DNA from: Exilibacterium tricleocarpae
GTDB lineage: Bacteria > Pseudomonadota > Gammaproteobacteria > Pseudomonadales > Cellvibrionaceae
DNA: 64,000 bases
Reading direction: 5' to 3'
Assembly: GCF_007004655.1 (NCBI RefSeq)
Contig: NZ_ML660106.1
Location: 58,601-122,600 of the forward strand
Shown here: one piece after another, positions 32,234 to 39,528 of the stretch
How the letters are laid out: each line of letters opens with the position of its first letter
Position numbering within the stretch: the first letter of the stretch is position 1
Made by a program: the position numbers and the translations under genes
The notes under the pieces: model-generated
Told to the model about the DNA's origin: nothing
Database searches by the model: none
Seen by the model: the letters and a program-made list of their open reading frames with translations, nothing else

Positions 32234-32440
32234 TGCTCCCTCGCGGCTGGCAACCAACATGGGGCCACTAGTGTTGTAAGGTTGCCAATAAAGTTTATTG
32301 GACGACAATTTTACACTTTCACGTGTAAACGCTTTGCGGTGGTCGGGCAAGTATGTATTATAACCCGGAGCTATAACTTGCTAAGGCCGGGCAAGCCACG
32401 ACTCAATAACAATAACGAATATTATGGCGGAAGTATTTTT

Positions 32441-32719
32441 ATGACCAAGGGCCATTGTGAATTGCTCAAATTAAAAAATCTGGGCATGGCATCGGTAAAC
32501 ATTCTGAATGCGGTCGGCGTTCACTCCTACGAGGATCTGCAGGCACTGGGCGCGGTTGAAACCTACCGCCGCATTAGAGGCCGGGGCATCAATGCATCAA
32601 AAGTCATGCTCTACGCCCTGCAGGGCGCATTGCTGGATGTGCACTGGAACGAACTGGAGCCGGGACTCAAGGCAAAACTGGTAACGGAAGCGGAAAACCG
32701 CAGCCTCACCGACGCCTGA
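32441..32719 (+). CDS. TfoX C-terminal domain protein
   Basis: A 92-residue protein consisting only of the TfoX/Sxy C-terminal domain, a helix-hairpin-helix-like fold: LKNLGMASVNILNAVGVHS, DLQALGAVETYRRIR, MLYALQGALLDVHWNEL. The N-terminal TfoX domain used in competence regulation is missing. A GGCGGAAG ribosome site precedes ATG 32441. Such single-domain proteins are common in gammaproteobacteria, with no established role. Confidence 0.85.
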   Translation: MTKGHCELLKLKNLGMASVNILNAVGVHSYEDLQALGAVETYRRIRGRGINASKVMLYALQGALLDVHWNELEPGLKAKLVTEAENRSLTDA

Positions 32720-32893
32720 ACCTCGAGCATCGACCAGAGCGCGCAGCCAATAGAGCGTAAACCGTCGCCGCGTATTTGGTACACGGGGAGATGGTGCAGT
32801 TTAGCTTCCCGTTTGTGACACCGTAGGCCGCATCGACCGCTGTTCGAGGGTATTCTAGGCGCCAACTTTACCCAAAACCGCGCAGGACCATGC

Positions 32894-33682
32894 ATGCATT
32901 TACCCGATAAGCAGCAAGACCCGCTTACCGAGCTTACCAACCAGTTACGCAGTCTGACCCCGCAAATCATGGCCGGCCTGGCCCCGGCCGGAACACCCCA
33001 GACCCTCGACCACACTGCCGACCTGTTCCGCGGTCAACCGAGCAAGCGGCTATTTCTGCTGCAGGCCGGTGAAGTCCAGAGTCGCCACCAGGACAAGCTG
33101 ATTTACATCGCCGACGCCGGCGATCTGCTGGGACTCTCCCGCGCCCTGCAGTTGCCCTGCTATACCCTTACTGCAGAGGACCCGATAACGCTGATACCGT
33201 TTGAGTGGGATCAGCTTATGATCCATATCAACGGCAGCGCCAAGCGCCAACAGCTTTGGACCTACTACCTGCTGTGTCTGTGCGGCTTTTATCGCCACGG
33301 CATGGCCAGCGCCATCCGGCCCCAGTTTCAGCCGGTCACCGGGTTCCAGCAGTTCTCTCCCGGCGATACCATCATTGAGCAGGGTACCGAGGCAGACCTG
33401 GTATTCACCATGCTGGAAGGCAGTGCCGATGCCATTCACGATGGTGTCAAGGTAGGCGAAATCAACGCCGAGGAAATCTTCGGCGCCCTGGCGGTCTTTA
33501 CCCGCCAACCGCGTACGGCCTCAGTGGTAGCCACCGCCGAGTGCAGCGTGATGGCGGTGCGTAAAGAGGATTTCGTCCATCTGGTCGAACACCAGCCCCG
33601 CATCTGCGCCGAGCTGATCGAGGAGATGGCCAACAAGATCAACATGCTCAACAATACGGTCACACGCCTGCAGACCGGCTAG
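32894..33682 (+). CDS. Cyclic-nucleotide-binding domain protein without HTH
   Basis: A 262-residue protein. The C-terminal 120 residues are a cNMP-binding jelly-roll of the Crp/Fnr superfamily (FSPGDTIIEQGTEADLVF, LEGSADAIHDGVKVGEI, AEEIFGALAVFTRQPRTASV). The N-terminal half looks like a second, weaker cNMP fold (LLQAGEVQSR, IYIADAGDLLGL). No helix-turn-helix follows, so it is not a DNA-binding Crp. The loop FGALAVFTRQPRTAS resembles a phosphate-binding cassette. CAGGACC lies just before the start. Role probably in signalling; the partner is unknown. Confidence 0.82.
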   Translation: MHLPDKQQDPLTELTNQLRSLTPQIMAGLAPAGTPQTLDHTADLFRGQPSKRLFLLQAGEVQSRHQDKLIYIADAGDLLGLSRALQLPCYTLTAEDPITLIPFEWDQLMIHINGSAKRQQLWTYYLLCLCGFYRHGMASAIRPQFQPVTGFQQFSPGDTIIEQGTEADLVFTMLEGSADAIHDGVKVGEINAEEIFGALAVFTRQPRTASVVATAECSVMAVRKEDFVHLVEHQPRICAELIEEMANKINMLNNTVTRLQTG

Positions 33683-33722
33683 TGTTCCATCCAGGACATG
33701 GGCTGCTTATCGGTATTTCCCC

Positions 33723-33753
33723 TTGACATGAGAATGATAATGGTTACTATTTG
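33723..33753 (+). promoter_or_regulatory. Sigma-70 promoter overlapped by a Fur-like box
   Basis: TTGACA (33723-33728), 16-nt spacer, TACTAT (33745-33750). The spacer and -10 contain GAGAATGATAATGGTTACT (33730-33748), which matches the 19-bp Fur consensus at about 14 positions by my hand count. Repressor binding would occlude the promoter. It faces a short transcript ending in a perfect terminator, with no ORF in between. Confidence 0.7.
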
Positions 33754-33756
33754 CAT

Positions 33757-33860
33757 ATCGGCCTTGCTCGGGCCGGTAGGAAGAACCTCCCGCAAGAGGC
33801 CTCTTCTCCTTTAATATCAGGCTAATCACGGTTATGGCCGCCAACTCGGCGGCCTTTTTT
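33757..33860 (+). ncRNA. Candidate Fur-regulated small RNA (about 104 nt)
   Basis: The interval between a Fur-like promoter and an intrinsic terminator is about 104 nt and contains no ORF with a ribosome site. It has a 5' hairpin candidate (CCTC-CCGCAA-GAGG), then an A/U-rich single-stranded stretch (CTTTAATATCAGGC) suited to Hfq, then the terminator stem. This is the layout of RyhB/PrrF iron-sparing RNAs. I see no clear sequence match to PrrF, so the class is inferred from regulation and architecture only. Alternative: a leader with attenuator for htpX, which starts 138 nt later. Confidence 0.62.
33836..33860 (+). terminator. Rho-independent terminator
   Basis: Perfect 7-bp G+C stem GGCCGCC-AACTC-GGCGGCC followed by six T residues. 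It ends the candidate small RNA. Confidence 0.9.
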
Positions 33861-33998
33861 AGTCAATCACCGCCTTTTTCCCCTCCCGCCAACCCAAAGC
33901 TGGCAAGGTTAACGCTTCTTTTCACCGCAGCGGATTGAATTTTTACCGATCGCACACATCTTAAGCCCTGTGGCTTTGGCATAGGAGACTACCCACTG

Positions 33999-34886
33999 AT
34001 GAGAATCGGCCTGTTTTTGCTGACCAATCTCGCCGTGTTGGCGGTGGCGAGCGTTACCCTGAATCTGCTTGGTGTAGATCACTACCTCCAGGCCAACGGC
34101 GTTGACCTGGATTTGGGGAATCTGTTGATCTTCTGCGCCATTTTCGGCTTTAGCGGTTCTCTGATTTCACTGTTTCTGTCTAAAACCCTGGCCAAGATGT
34201 CGACCCGCACCGCGATTATCGAGCAGGCGCGCAATGCCGACGAGCGCTGGTTGTTGCAGACAGTGCAGCAACTCTCCCAACAGGCCGGCATCCGCATGCC
34301 GGAGGTCGGTATCTTCCCCGCGCAGGAATCCAACGCCTTTGCTACCGGCTGGAACCGCAATGCGGCCCTGGTGGCGGTGAGTGCCGGTCTGCTGCAGCGT
34401 TTCAGTCGCGATGAAGTGCGCGCGGTGCTGGCCCACGAGATAGGCCACGTCGCCAACGGTGATATGGTGACACTGTCGCTGTTGCAGGGCGTGATCAATA
34501 CCTTCGTCATGTTCTTTGCCCGGATTATCGGCCACACCGTTGACCGGGTGGTGTTCAAAAATGAGCGCGGCCACGGCATTGCGTTTTACATCGTGACCTT
34601 CATTGCGGAAATGATACTGGCGGTACTCGCGTCGATGATCGTGATGAAGTTTTCCCGCTATCGGGAATTTCGCGCCGACGCCGCCGGCGCCCGTCTCGCC
34701 GGCCGCAACGCCATGATCGGCGCCCTGGCGCGCCTGAAAGCCGAAAGCGACGCGCGGGTGCCCAGTTCCCTGCCCGACTCCATGTATGCGTTCGGTATCA
34801 GCAGCGGCTTCAAGAAAAACCTGGGTGCGCTGTTTGCCAGTCACCCGCCCCTGGAGCAGCGTATCCAGGCTCTGCAACAGTATTAA
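33999..34886 (+). CDS. htpX: Membrane metalloprotease HtpX
   Basis: A 295-residue M48 zinc protease of the inner membrane that removes misfolded membrane proteins. The zinc motif is HEIGH at 146-150 ([14 protein letters not shown]) with a third ligand in [10 protein letters not shown]. Two N-terminal helices (about 4-24 and 35-55) and two more after the active site match HtpX topology and length. It is followed after 19 nt by a trypsin-like protease, so an envelope protein quality-control pair is likely. Confidence 0.95.
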   Translation: MRIGLFLLTNLAVLAVASVTLNLLGVDHYLQANGVDLDLGNLLIFCAIFGFSGSLISLFLSKTLAKMSTRTAIIEQARNADERWLLQTVQQLSQQAGIRMPEVGIFPAQESNAFATGWNRNAALVAVSAGLLQRFSRDEVRAVLAHEIGHVANGDMVTLSLLQGVINTFVMFFARIIGHTVDRVVFKNERGHGIAFYIVTFIAEMILAVLASMIVMKFSRYREFRADAAGARLAGRNAMIGALARLKAESDARVPSSLPDSMYAFGISSGFKKNLGALFASHPPLEQRIQALQQY

Positions 34887-34905
34887 AGCCAGCACCGAGG
34901 CCACT

Positions 34906-35973
34906 ATGACAAAGACAGGCGGCGACACCGGCAGACCCGGCACCCTGATGCTGCTGTTATGGGCTGTCCTGATGAGCCTGGCCGGCGCCGGCGCCGGCGC
35001 CGGGTTTTCCACAGACGATGAAACCAACAATATTCAGGTCTTTAAAGAGGCCAGTCCGTCGGTGGTGTATGTGACCAATGAAACCGTGGTCCGGGACCCC
35101 CGCTCGTTCGATTTACACACAGTGCCACGCGGCTCGGGCACCGGCTTCGTGTGGAATGACGGGGGCTATATCGTGACAAATTTCCACGTTATCGAGGGGG
35201 CCCGACAGATTACCATCACCCTGCAGGATCGCAGCAGTTGGAAAGCCAAAGTCATGGGCATAGCCCCCGAGAAAGACCTCGCCGTCTTGCACATAGAGGC
35301 GCCGGCAGCGACCCTGCAGCCGCTGGCGCTGGGCGATTCCTCGGCCCTGACGGTGGGTAACAAAGTCCTGGCCATCGGCAACCCCTTCGGCCTCGACACC
35401 ACGCTCACTGTCGGCGTGGTCAGCGCTCTCGGGCGTGAAATCCAGGCGCCCAACAACCGCAAGATTCGCAACGTTATCCAGACCGATGCGGCCATCAACC
35501 CCGGCAACTCCGGCGGCCCCCTGCTCAACTCCGAGGCCAAACTTATCGGTGTCAATACCGCTATCTTCAGCCCCTCCGGGGCCAGCGTCGGCATCGGCTT
35601 TGCAATTCCGGTGGATACGGTAAAAAAGATAGTGCCGCAACTGATCGCCCACGGCCGCCTGGTGCGGCCGATCCTGGGCATCGAGCTGGCGCCGGAGCAG
35701 TGGGCGCGGCGCAACGGTATCAAGGGGGTGCCGATCATGCGGGTGACGCGGGGCCTGCCGGCGCAGAAAGCGGGACTCAGGGGCATCAGGCGCAACGCCT
35801 GGGGTGCCGCTGAACTGGGCGATATCATTATCGGCGTCGACACCCATGTGGTGGAAACCTACGACGACCTGCTGACGGCGCTCGAGCGCTACAAACCCGG
35901 AGACAGGGTCAGCGTCTCTTTCGTTCGCGACGGCGATATCGACAAGCGCGCCCTCACCCTGGCTGCGCCCTGA
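34906..35973 (+). CDS. DegP/DegS-like serine protease with one PDZ domain
   Basis: A 355-residue S1C protease. Residues 14-34 form a signal peptide or anchor. The catalytic triad is H94 (TNFHVIEG), D124 (EKDLAVLHI) and S202 (NPGNSGGPLL). A single PDZ domain (about 260-350: LGIELAPEQW, LPAQKAGLRG, GDIIIGVDTHVVE) follows. One PDZ and this length fit DegS or HhoB-type proteins rather than DegP. ATG 34906 is chosen, since the longer frame overlaps htpX. Co-directional with htpX. Confidence 0.92.
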   Translation: MTKTGGDTGRPGTLMLLLWAVLMSLAGAGAGAGFSTDDETNNIQVFKEASPSVVYVTNETVVRDPRSFDLHTVPRGSGTGFVWNDGGYIVTNFHVIEGARQITITLQDRSSWKAKVMGIAPEKDLAVLHIEAPAATLQPLALGDSSALTVGNKVLAIGNPFGLDTTLTVGVVSALGREIQAPNNRKIRNVIQTDAAINPGNSGGPLLNSEAKLIGVNTAIFSPSGASVGIGFAIPVDTVKKIVPQLIAHGRLVRPILGIELAPEQWARRNGIKGVPIMRVTRGLPAQKAGLRGIRRNAWGAAELGDIIIGVDTHVVETYDDLLTALERYKPGDRVSVSFVRDGDIDKRALTLAAP

Positions 35974-35979
35974 TTCGCA

Positions 35980-36345
35980 GTGCCGGACGCCCGTGTGAAC
36001 GCTGCTGACAAGCCCATCTATCTATGCCGCCAGGACGCCATAGCGGAAGCGAGCGCCAAGGGTTTCGATCTCGGTGACCAGGCTGTTTTCGTAGTCAGAC
36101 AGGCCGGTCGCTTTTACGCCTATCGCAATCGCTGCCCGCACCTGGGCGTAAGGCTGGAGTGGCTGCCCGATCGCTTTCTGGACAGCGGTAACGAATTGAT
36201 TATGTGCGCCACCCACGGCGCCCTGTTCGTGATCGAAACCGGTGCCTGTGTTGCGGGCCCCTGTCGCGGCCAGTCGCTGGAACCCGTAACTGTGAGTCTG
36301 GCAGACGGCAACCTGTACCTGCAGCCGGCGGCTGGCGGCGGCTAG
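35980..36345 (+). CDS. Rieske [2Fe-2S] ferredoxin-like protein
   Basis: A 121-residue single-domain Rieske protein. Cluster ligands are seen in [10 protein letters not shown] (C-x-H) and [20 protein letters not shown], of which CATH supplies C-x-x-H. There is no signal peptide or membrane helix, so it is likely a soluble electron carrier or a subunit of an oxygenase. GTG start at 35980, 6 nt after the protease stop. Its stop overlaps that of the convergent sfsA by 4 nt. Confidence 0.88.
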   Translation: MPDARVNAADKPIYLCRQDAIAEASAKGFDLGDQAVFVVRQAGRFYAYRNRCPHLGVRLEWLPDRFLDSGNELIMCATHGALFVIETGACVAGPCRGQSLEPVTVSLADGNLYLQPAAGGG

Positions 36346-37058
36346 ATTTTTACCTCGAGGCGCCGCTGCAGCACAATTTCCAGTGGCGACAGCGAAGCCC
36401 GATAGGCCACCACCTCTACACCCAGGGCCACTGCCTCGCGCAGGGTTTCACCGTAGTGCGGATCGATGGTGTCGGCCGGCTCCACCCAGCGGATGTCCGT
36501 GTGTTGCACACAGTAAAGCAGCACGGCCCGATCGCCGCCGGCAACCACCCCCATCAATTCCCGCAAGTGCTTGGTGCCGCGGGCGCTGACGGCATCGGGA
36601 AACAGGCCGCGGCCGCCGGTATCCTCCAGGGTCACATTCTTGACCTCCACGTAGCAGCGGGCGCCGGTTTCACCGGCACGCCCCTGCAGCAGGATATCGA
36701 TCCGGCTGCGCTCGGCCCCATAGGCGACCTCTGTGCGCAGGGTTTCGTAGCCCTGCAACTCAGTGATGACCCCGGTCTCGACAGCCTCGACGACCAGGGC
36801 GTTGCTGCGTCCGGTGTTGATCCCCGCCAGGGCGCCCGCCGGCGTGGTGGCTATCTCCCAGGTATAGGGATATTTGCGCTTGGGGTTGGCGGAGGTGGAA
36901 AACCAGCAAGGGCTGCCCTCCAGGATGCAGTTTTTCATCGACCCCGTGTTGGGGCAGTGAATCGTGGTCTGCTCGCCGGAGTCCAAGGTCACATCGGCGA
37001 GAAAGCGTTTATAGCGTTTTAGCAGCACGGCTTGCTGCAGCGGGGGTGCGAACTTCAT
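36342..37058 (-). CDS. sfsA: Sugar fermentation stimulation protein homologue SfsA
   Basis: A 238-residue SfsA family protein: [58 protein letters not shown] and [16 protein letters not shown]. The fold is a nuclease-like/OB combination that binds DNA without clear specificity. In Pseudomonas and E. coli it lies beside dksA, as it does here. Confidence 0.94.
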   Translation of the reverse strand: MKFAPPLQQAVLLKRYKRFLADVTLDSGEQTTIHCPNTGSMKNCILEGSPCWFSTSANPKRKYPYTWEIATTPAGALAGINTGRSNALVVEAVETGVITELQGYETLRTEVAYGAERSRIDILLQGRAGETGARCYVEVKNVTLEDTGGRGLFPDAVSARGTKHLRELMGVVAGGDRAVLLYCVQHTDIRWVEPADTIDPHYGETLREAVALGVEVVAYRASLSPLEIVLQRRLEVKI

Positions 37059-37490
37059 GGCAGATGGCGGGGATTCATCAAAATGTTAAAACCGGGATGC
37101 TATTGTGCCTTTTTTTTCTATAAAAGGGGCCGCTACTGTTACAAATCGCACTAACCTCCGGTTTTATTTGACAGTTTTTTTGGGACTGTCTTATACCTGT
37201 TAATTACTACTAGCGTGCGGGGGGGAGATCTGGTAGGTTGCACGGTTCAAAATTGGGGGGCCTTGAATTCAGGGCGGTAGACCCCATAAAGAGGGCCTAT
37301 GACAGAAGAAGGCCTGTTACAGAAGAAGGCCTGTGATAGCGGGCTAATGAGTTAGAGGGCCCGTGAGACTGTGGACTCAACAGGTCTAGGGTATATCTAA
37401 AGGGTACAGTATATCCGGGTGCTTTATGTTCAGGGCGCCAGGGTATAGGTCAACAGTACCACCGGAAGTATATGACGAGGCGCTAAAACG
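37059..37490 (+). promoter_or_regulatory. Long dksA leader region with promoter and repeats
   Basis: A probable promoter, TTGACA (37168-37173), 18 nt, TATACC (37192-37197), lies nearly 300 nt before dksA. Its spacer contains the inverted repeat GACAGT-N9-ACTGTC (37170-37190). The presumed 5' leader of about 285 nt includes a tandem repeat of ACAGAAGAAGGCCTGT (37302-37334) and several GGGCC-type segments. No ORF with start and ribosome site was seen in it. Confidence 0.45.
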
Positions 37491-37937
37491 ATGCCGAAAA
37501 GTTCGAACACCGCAGAAAGCTTTGCGCTACACGGATTCTCACCCTACAAGGAAGCCAAGGGTGAAGAGTATATGAACGACAAGCAAAAGGAGCATTTCAA
37601 GGGTCTGCTTCAGGCTTGGAAAAAAGAGCTGATGGAAGAAGTCGACCGCACCATGAGCCATATGAAAGACGAGGCGGCCAACTTCCCCGACCCGGCGGAT
37701 CGCGCCAGTCAGGAAGAAGAGTTCAGTCTGGAATTGCGCACCCGCGATCGCGAGCGCAAGCTGATCAAGAAGATCGACAGCACCATGGAACTGATCGAGG
37801 CCGACGACTACGGTTACTGTGACGCCTGCGGTGTCGAAATCGGTATCCGCCGACTCGAGGCCCGCCCCACTGCGACACTGTGCGTCGACTGCAAGACCCT
37901 CGACGAGATTAAGGAAAAACAGACCACCGGCGGCTGA
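37491..37937 (+). CDS. dksA: RNA polymerase-binding transcription factor DksA
   Basis: A 148-residue DksA. The coiled-coil (about 35-110: [38 protein letters not shown]) carries the tip acidic residues DPAD. The zinc finger has four Cys: CDACGVEIG and CVDCK. The C-terminal helix is present. It inserts into the RNA polymerase secondary channel and acts with ppGpp. The gene is followed by gluQRS, the usual arrangement. Confidence 0.97.
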   Translation: MPKSSNTAESFALHGFSPYKEAKGEEYMNDKQKEHFKGLLQAWKKELMEEVDRTMSHMKDEAANFPDPADRASQEEEFSLELRTRDRERKLIKKIDSTMELIEADDYGYCDACGVEIGIRRLEARPTATLCVDCKTLDEIKEKQTTGG

Positions 37938-38001
37938 CCGCCCCGGCCGGAGACGGGGCGTCGAGCGCCGCCCCGAACACTTAACCGTCCCGTACATTGA
38001 G

Positions 38002-38937
38002 ATGACAAACGCCGGCACCGGCTATATCGGTCGTTTCGCGCCATCCCCCACCGGCCCCCTCCATTTCGGCTCTCTGGTCAGCGCCCTGGCCAGCTTTCTC
38101 GACGCCCGTTGCGCCGGCGGCCGCTGGCTGGTGCGGATGGAAGACCTGGACCCGCCGCGGGAACAGCCGGGTGCCGCCGATGCCATCCTGCGCAGCCTGG
38201 ACGCCCACGGCCTGCACTGGGACGGCGCGGTAAGCTATCAAAGCCTGCGGCAACCTGAATATATCGACTGTCTTGAACGACTCCTCGAGCGCCAATTGGC
38301 TTATCCCTGCCGCTGCAGCCGTCGCGACATCGCCGCCATGGGTGGTATTTATGACGAGCGCTGCCGCCGCGGCCTCGAGGGTTTCGGGGGGCCCACTGCC
38401 GTGCGTCTCAAAGTGACAGGGCTGCCAACGGCGGAGCCGGGCAGCTCCGCCATCGATTTCGTCGATCTGTTTCAGGGACACCAGCGCCAGGACCTGGGTC
38501 GCGAGGTGGGCGATTTTATTATTCGCCGCAAAGACGGGTTGTTTGCCTATCAACTGGCTGTGGTGGTCGACGACATCGACCAGTGTATCACTCATATCAT
38601 TCGTGGCAGCGATCTGTTGAGTTCCACCCCGCGGCAGATTTTTTTATATCAACTGTTGGATGGGCCGATACCAAAATACGGCCATGTGCCGTTGATCACC
38701 AACCGCCGCGGGCAGAAACTCAGCAAGCAGACCGGCGCGGCGGCGCTGGAGGATGATCGCGCCGGTGGCAATATCTACCGGGCGCTGCAGTGCCTGCGAC
38801 AGTCGGTGCCGGCAGAACTGGAAAGTGCCGATCCGCAGGCACTGTTGGACTGGGGCACACAGCATTGGCAACGGCAGCGAGTGCCGGCGTGTCTTGAGTT
38901 GGAAAATCCGAATCATGAACCGAAGGGGCAGGAGTGA
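38002..38937 (+). CDS. gluQ: Glutamyl-Q tRNA(Asp) synthetase
   Basis: A 311-residue truncated glutamyl-tRNA synthetase paralogue lacking the anticodon-binding domain. Class I signatures are GRFAPSPTGPLHFGSLVSA (HIGH-like) and KLSKQTG (KMSKS-like). Zinc ligands are seen in CRCSRRD and near RCRRG. It attaches glutamate to the queuosine base of tRNA(Asp). The start at 38002 removes an N-terminal extension that would overlap dksA. Confidence 0.95.
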   Translation: MTNAGTGYIGRFAPSPTGPLHFGSLVSALASFLDARCAGGRWLVRMEDLDPPREQPGAADAILRSLDAHGLHWDGAVSYQSLRQPEYIDCLERLLERQLAYPCRCSRRDIAAMGGIYDERCRRGLEGFGGPTAVRLKVTGLPTAEPGSSAIDFVDLFQGHQRQDLGREVGDFIIRRKDGLFAYQLAVVVDDIDQCITHIIRGSDLLSSTPRQIFLYQLLDGPIPKYGHVPLITNRRGQKLSKQTGAAALEDDRAGGNIYRALQCLRQSVPAELESADPQALLDWGTQHWQRQRVPACLELENPNHEPKGQE

Positions 38938-38954
38938 GTTAAGGATACTCCCCC

Positions 38955-39270
38955 GGTGGCACGGTGTGGGGACGTAACTTTAGTTGCGTCCCCCTCGAGA
39001 GGGACCACGCCAGTCCCAAGCGGCACCGCTTCCGGCGGCATGGTGTTACAAAAGCATTGTCAATCGCTCAAAACTGGGCTGGAAGGTGAAAGAAAACCGC
39101 AGTACACCGGACAGGTGCCTTGAAAGAAGGGGAGTGGCACCATTCTAAGGGGACGCAACTAAAGTTACGTCCCCGCACCGGGCCGCCGGAGGAAGTGCCC
39201 TAAGAAAGGGGAGTGGCGCCATTCTAGGGGGACGCAACTGAAGTTACGTCCCCCCACCGTGCCGCCGGAA
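38955..39270. repeat. Three copies of the palindromic GTAACT repeat
   Basis: An inverted copy at 38955-39011 and two direct copies at 39129-39200 and 39208-39270. All contain GGGACGYAACT/AGTTRCGTCCC; the direct copies carry the GGGGAGTGGCRCC arm. They fill most of the 414-nt gap between gluQ and the cbrX-like gene. No transposase was found. The spacer near 39090 (GAAAACCGCAGTACACCG) resembles the flank of the 29.8-kb copy. Confidence 0.8.
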
Positions 39271-39351
39271 GAAGGGGCCACCAAAAACAGACTTTTGGAT
39301 TTTCACACACTTATGTTTTACTTTGCCCCTTTTAACCATGGGTAACCCACA

Positions 39352-39528
39352 ATGAACAGCCAGCGCCCCCTGATGTTCCTGCTGTTGGTGCTCTATGTGT
39401 TTTCACCCACGCTGTTTAACTGGATGATCAACCCGGACGGCGCCTGGTACCGACCCTACATCATCTGGATGCTGGTAATTGTCATTGCCTACGTTATTCA
39501 AAACCGCAGGCAACGACATGACATTTGA
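39352..39528 (+). CDS. cbrX: CbrX-like small membrane protein
   Basis: A 58-codon gene: a short N-terminus MNSQRPLM, one helix (FLLLVLYVFSPTLFNW), a loop NPDGAWYRP, and a second helix (YIIWMLVIVIAYVIQ) with a basic tail. It overlaps the start of cbrA by 11 nt in a different frame. Pseudomonas has a small gene in exactly this position (cbrX), translationally coupled to cbrA. The identity rests on position, size and overlap; the sequence similarity could not be tested here. Confidence 0.75.
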   Translation: MNSQRPLMFLLLVLYVFSPTLFNWMINPDGAWYRPYIIWMLVIVIAYVIQNRRQRHDI

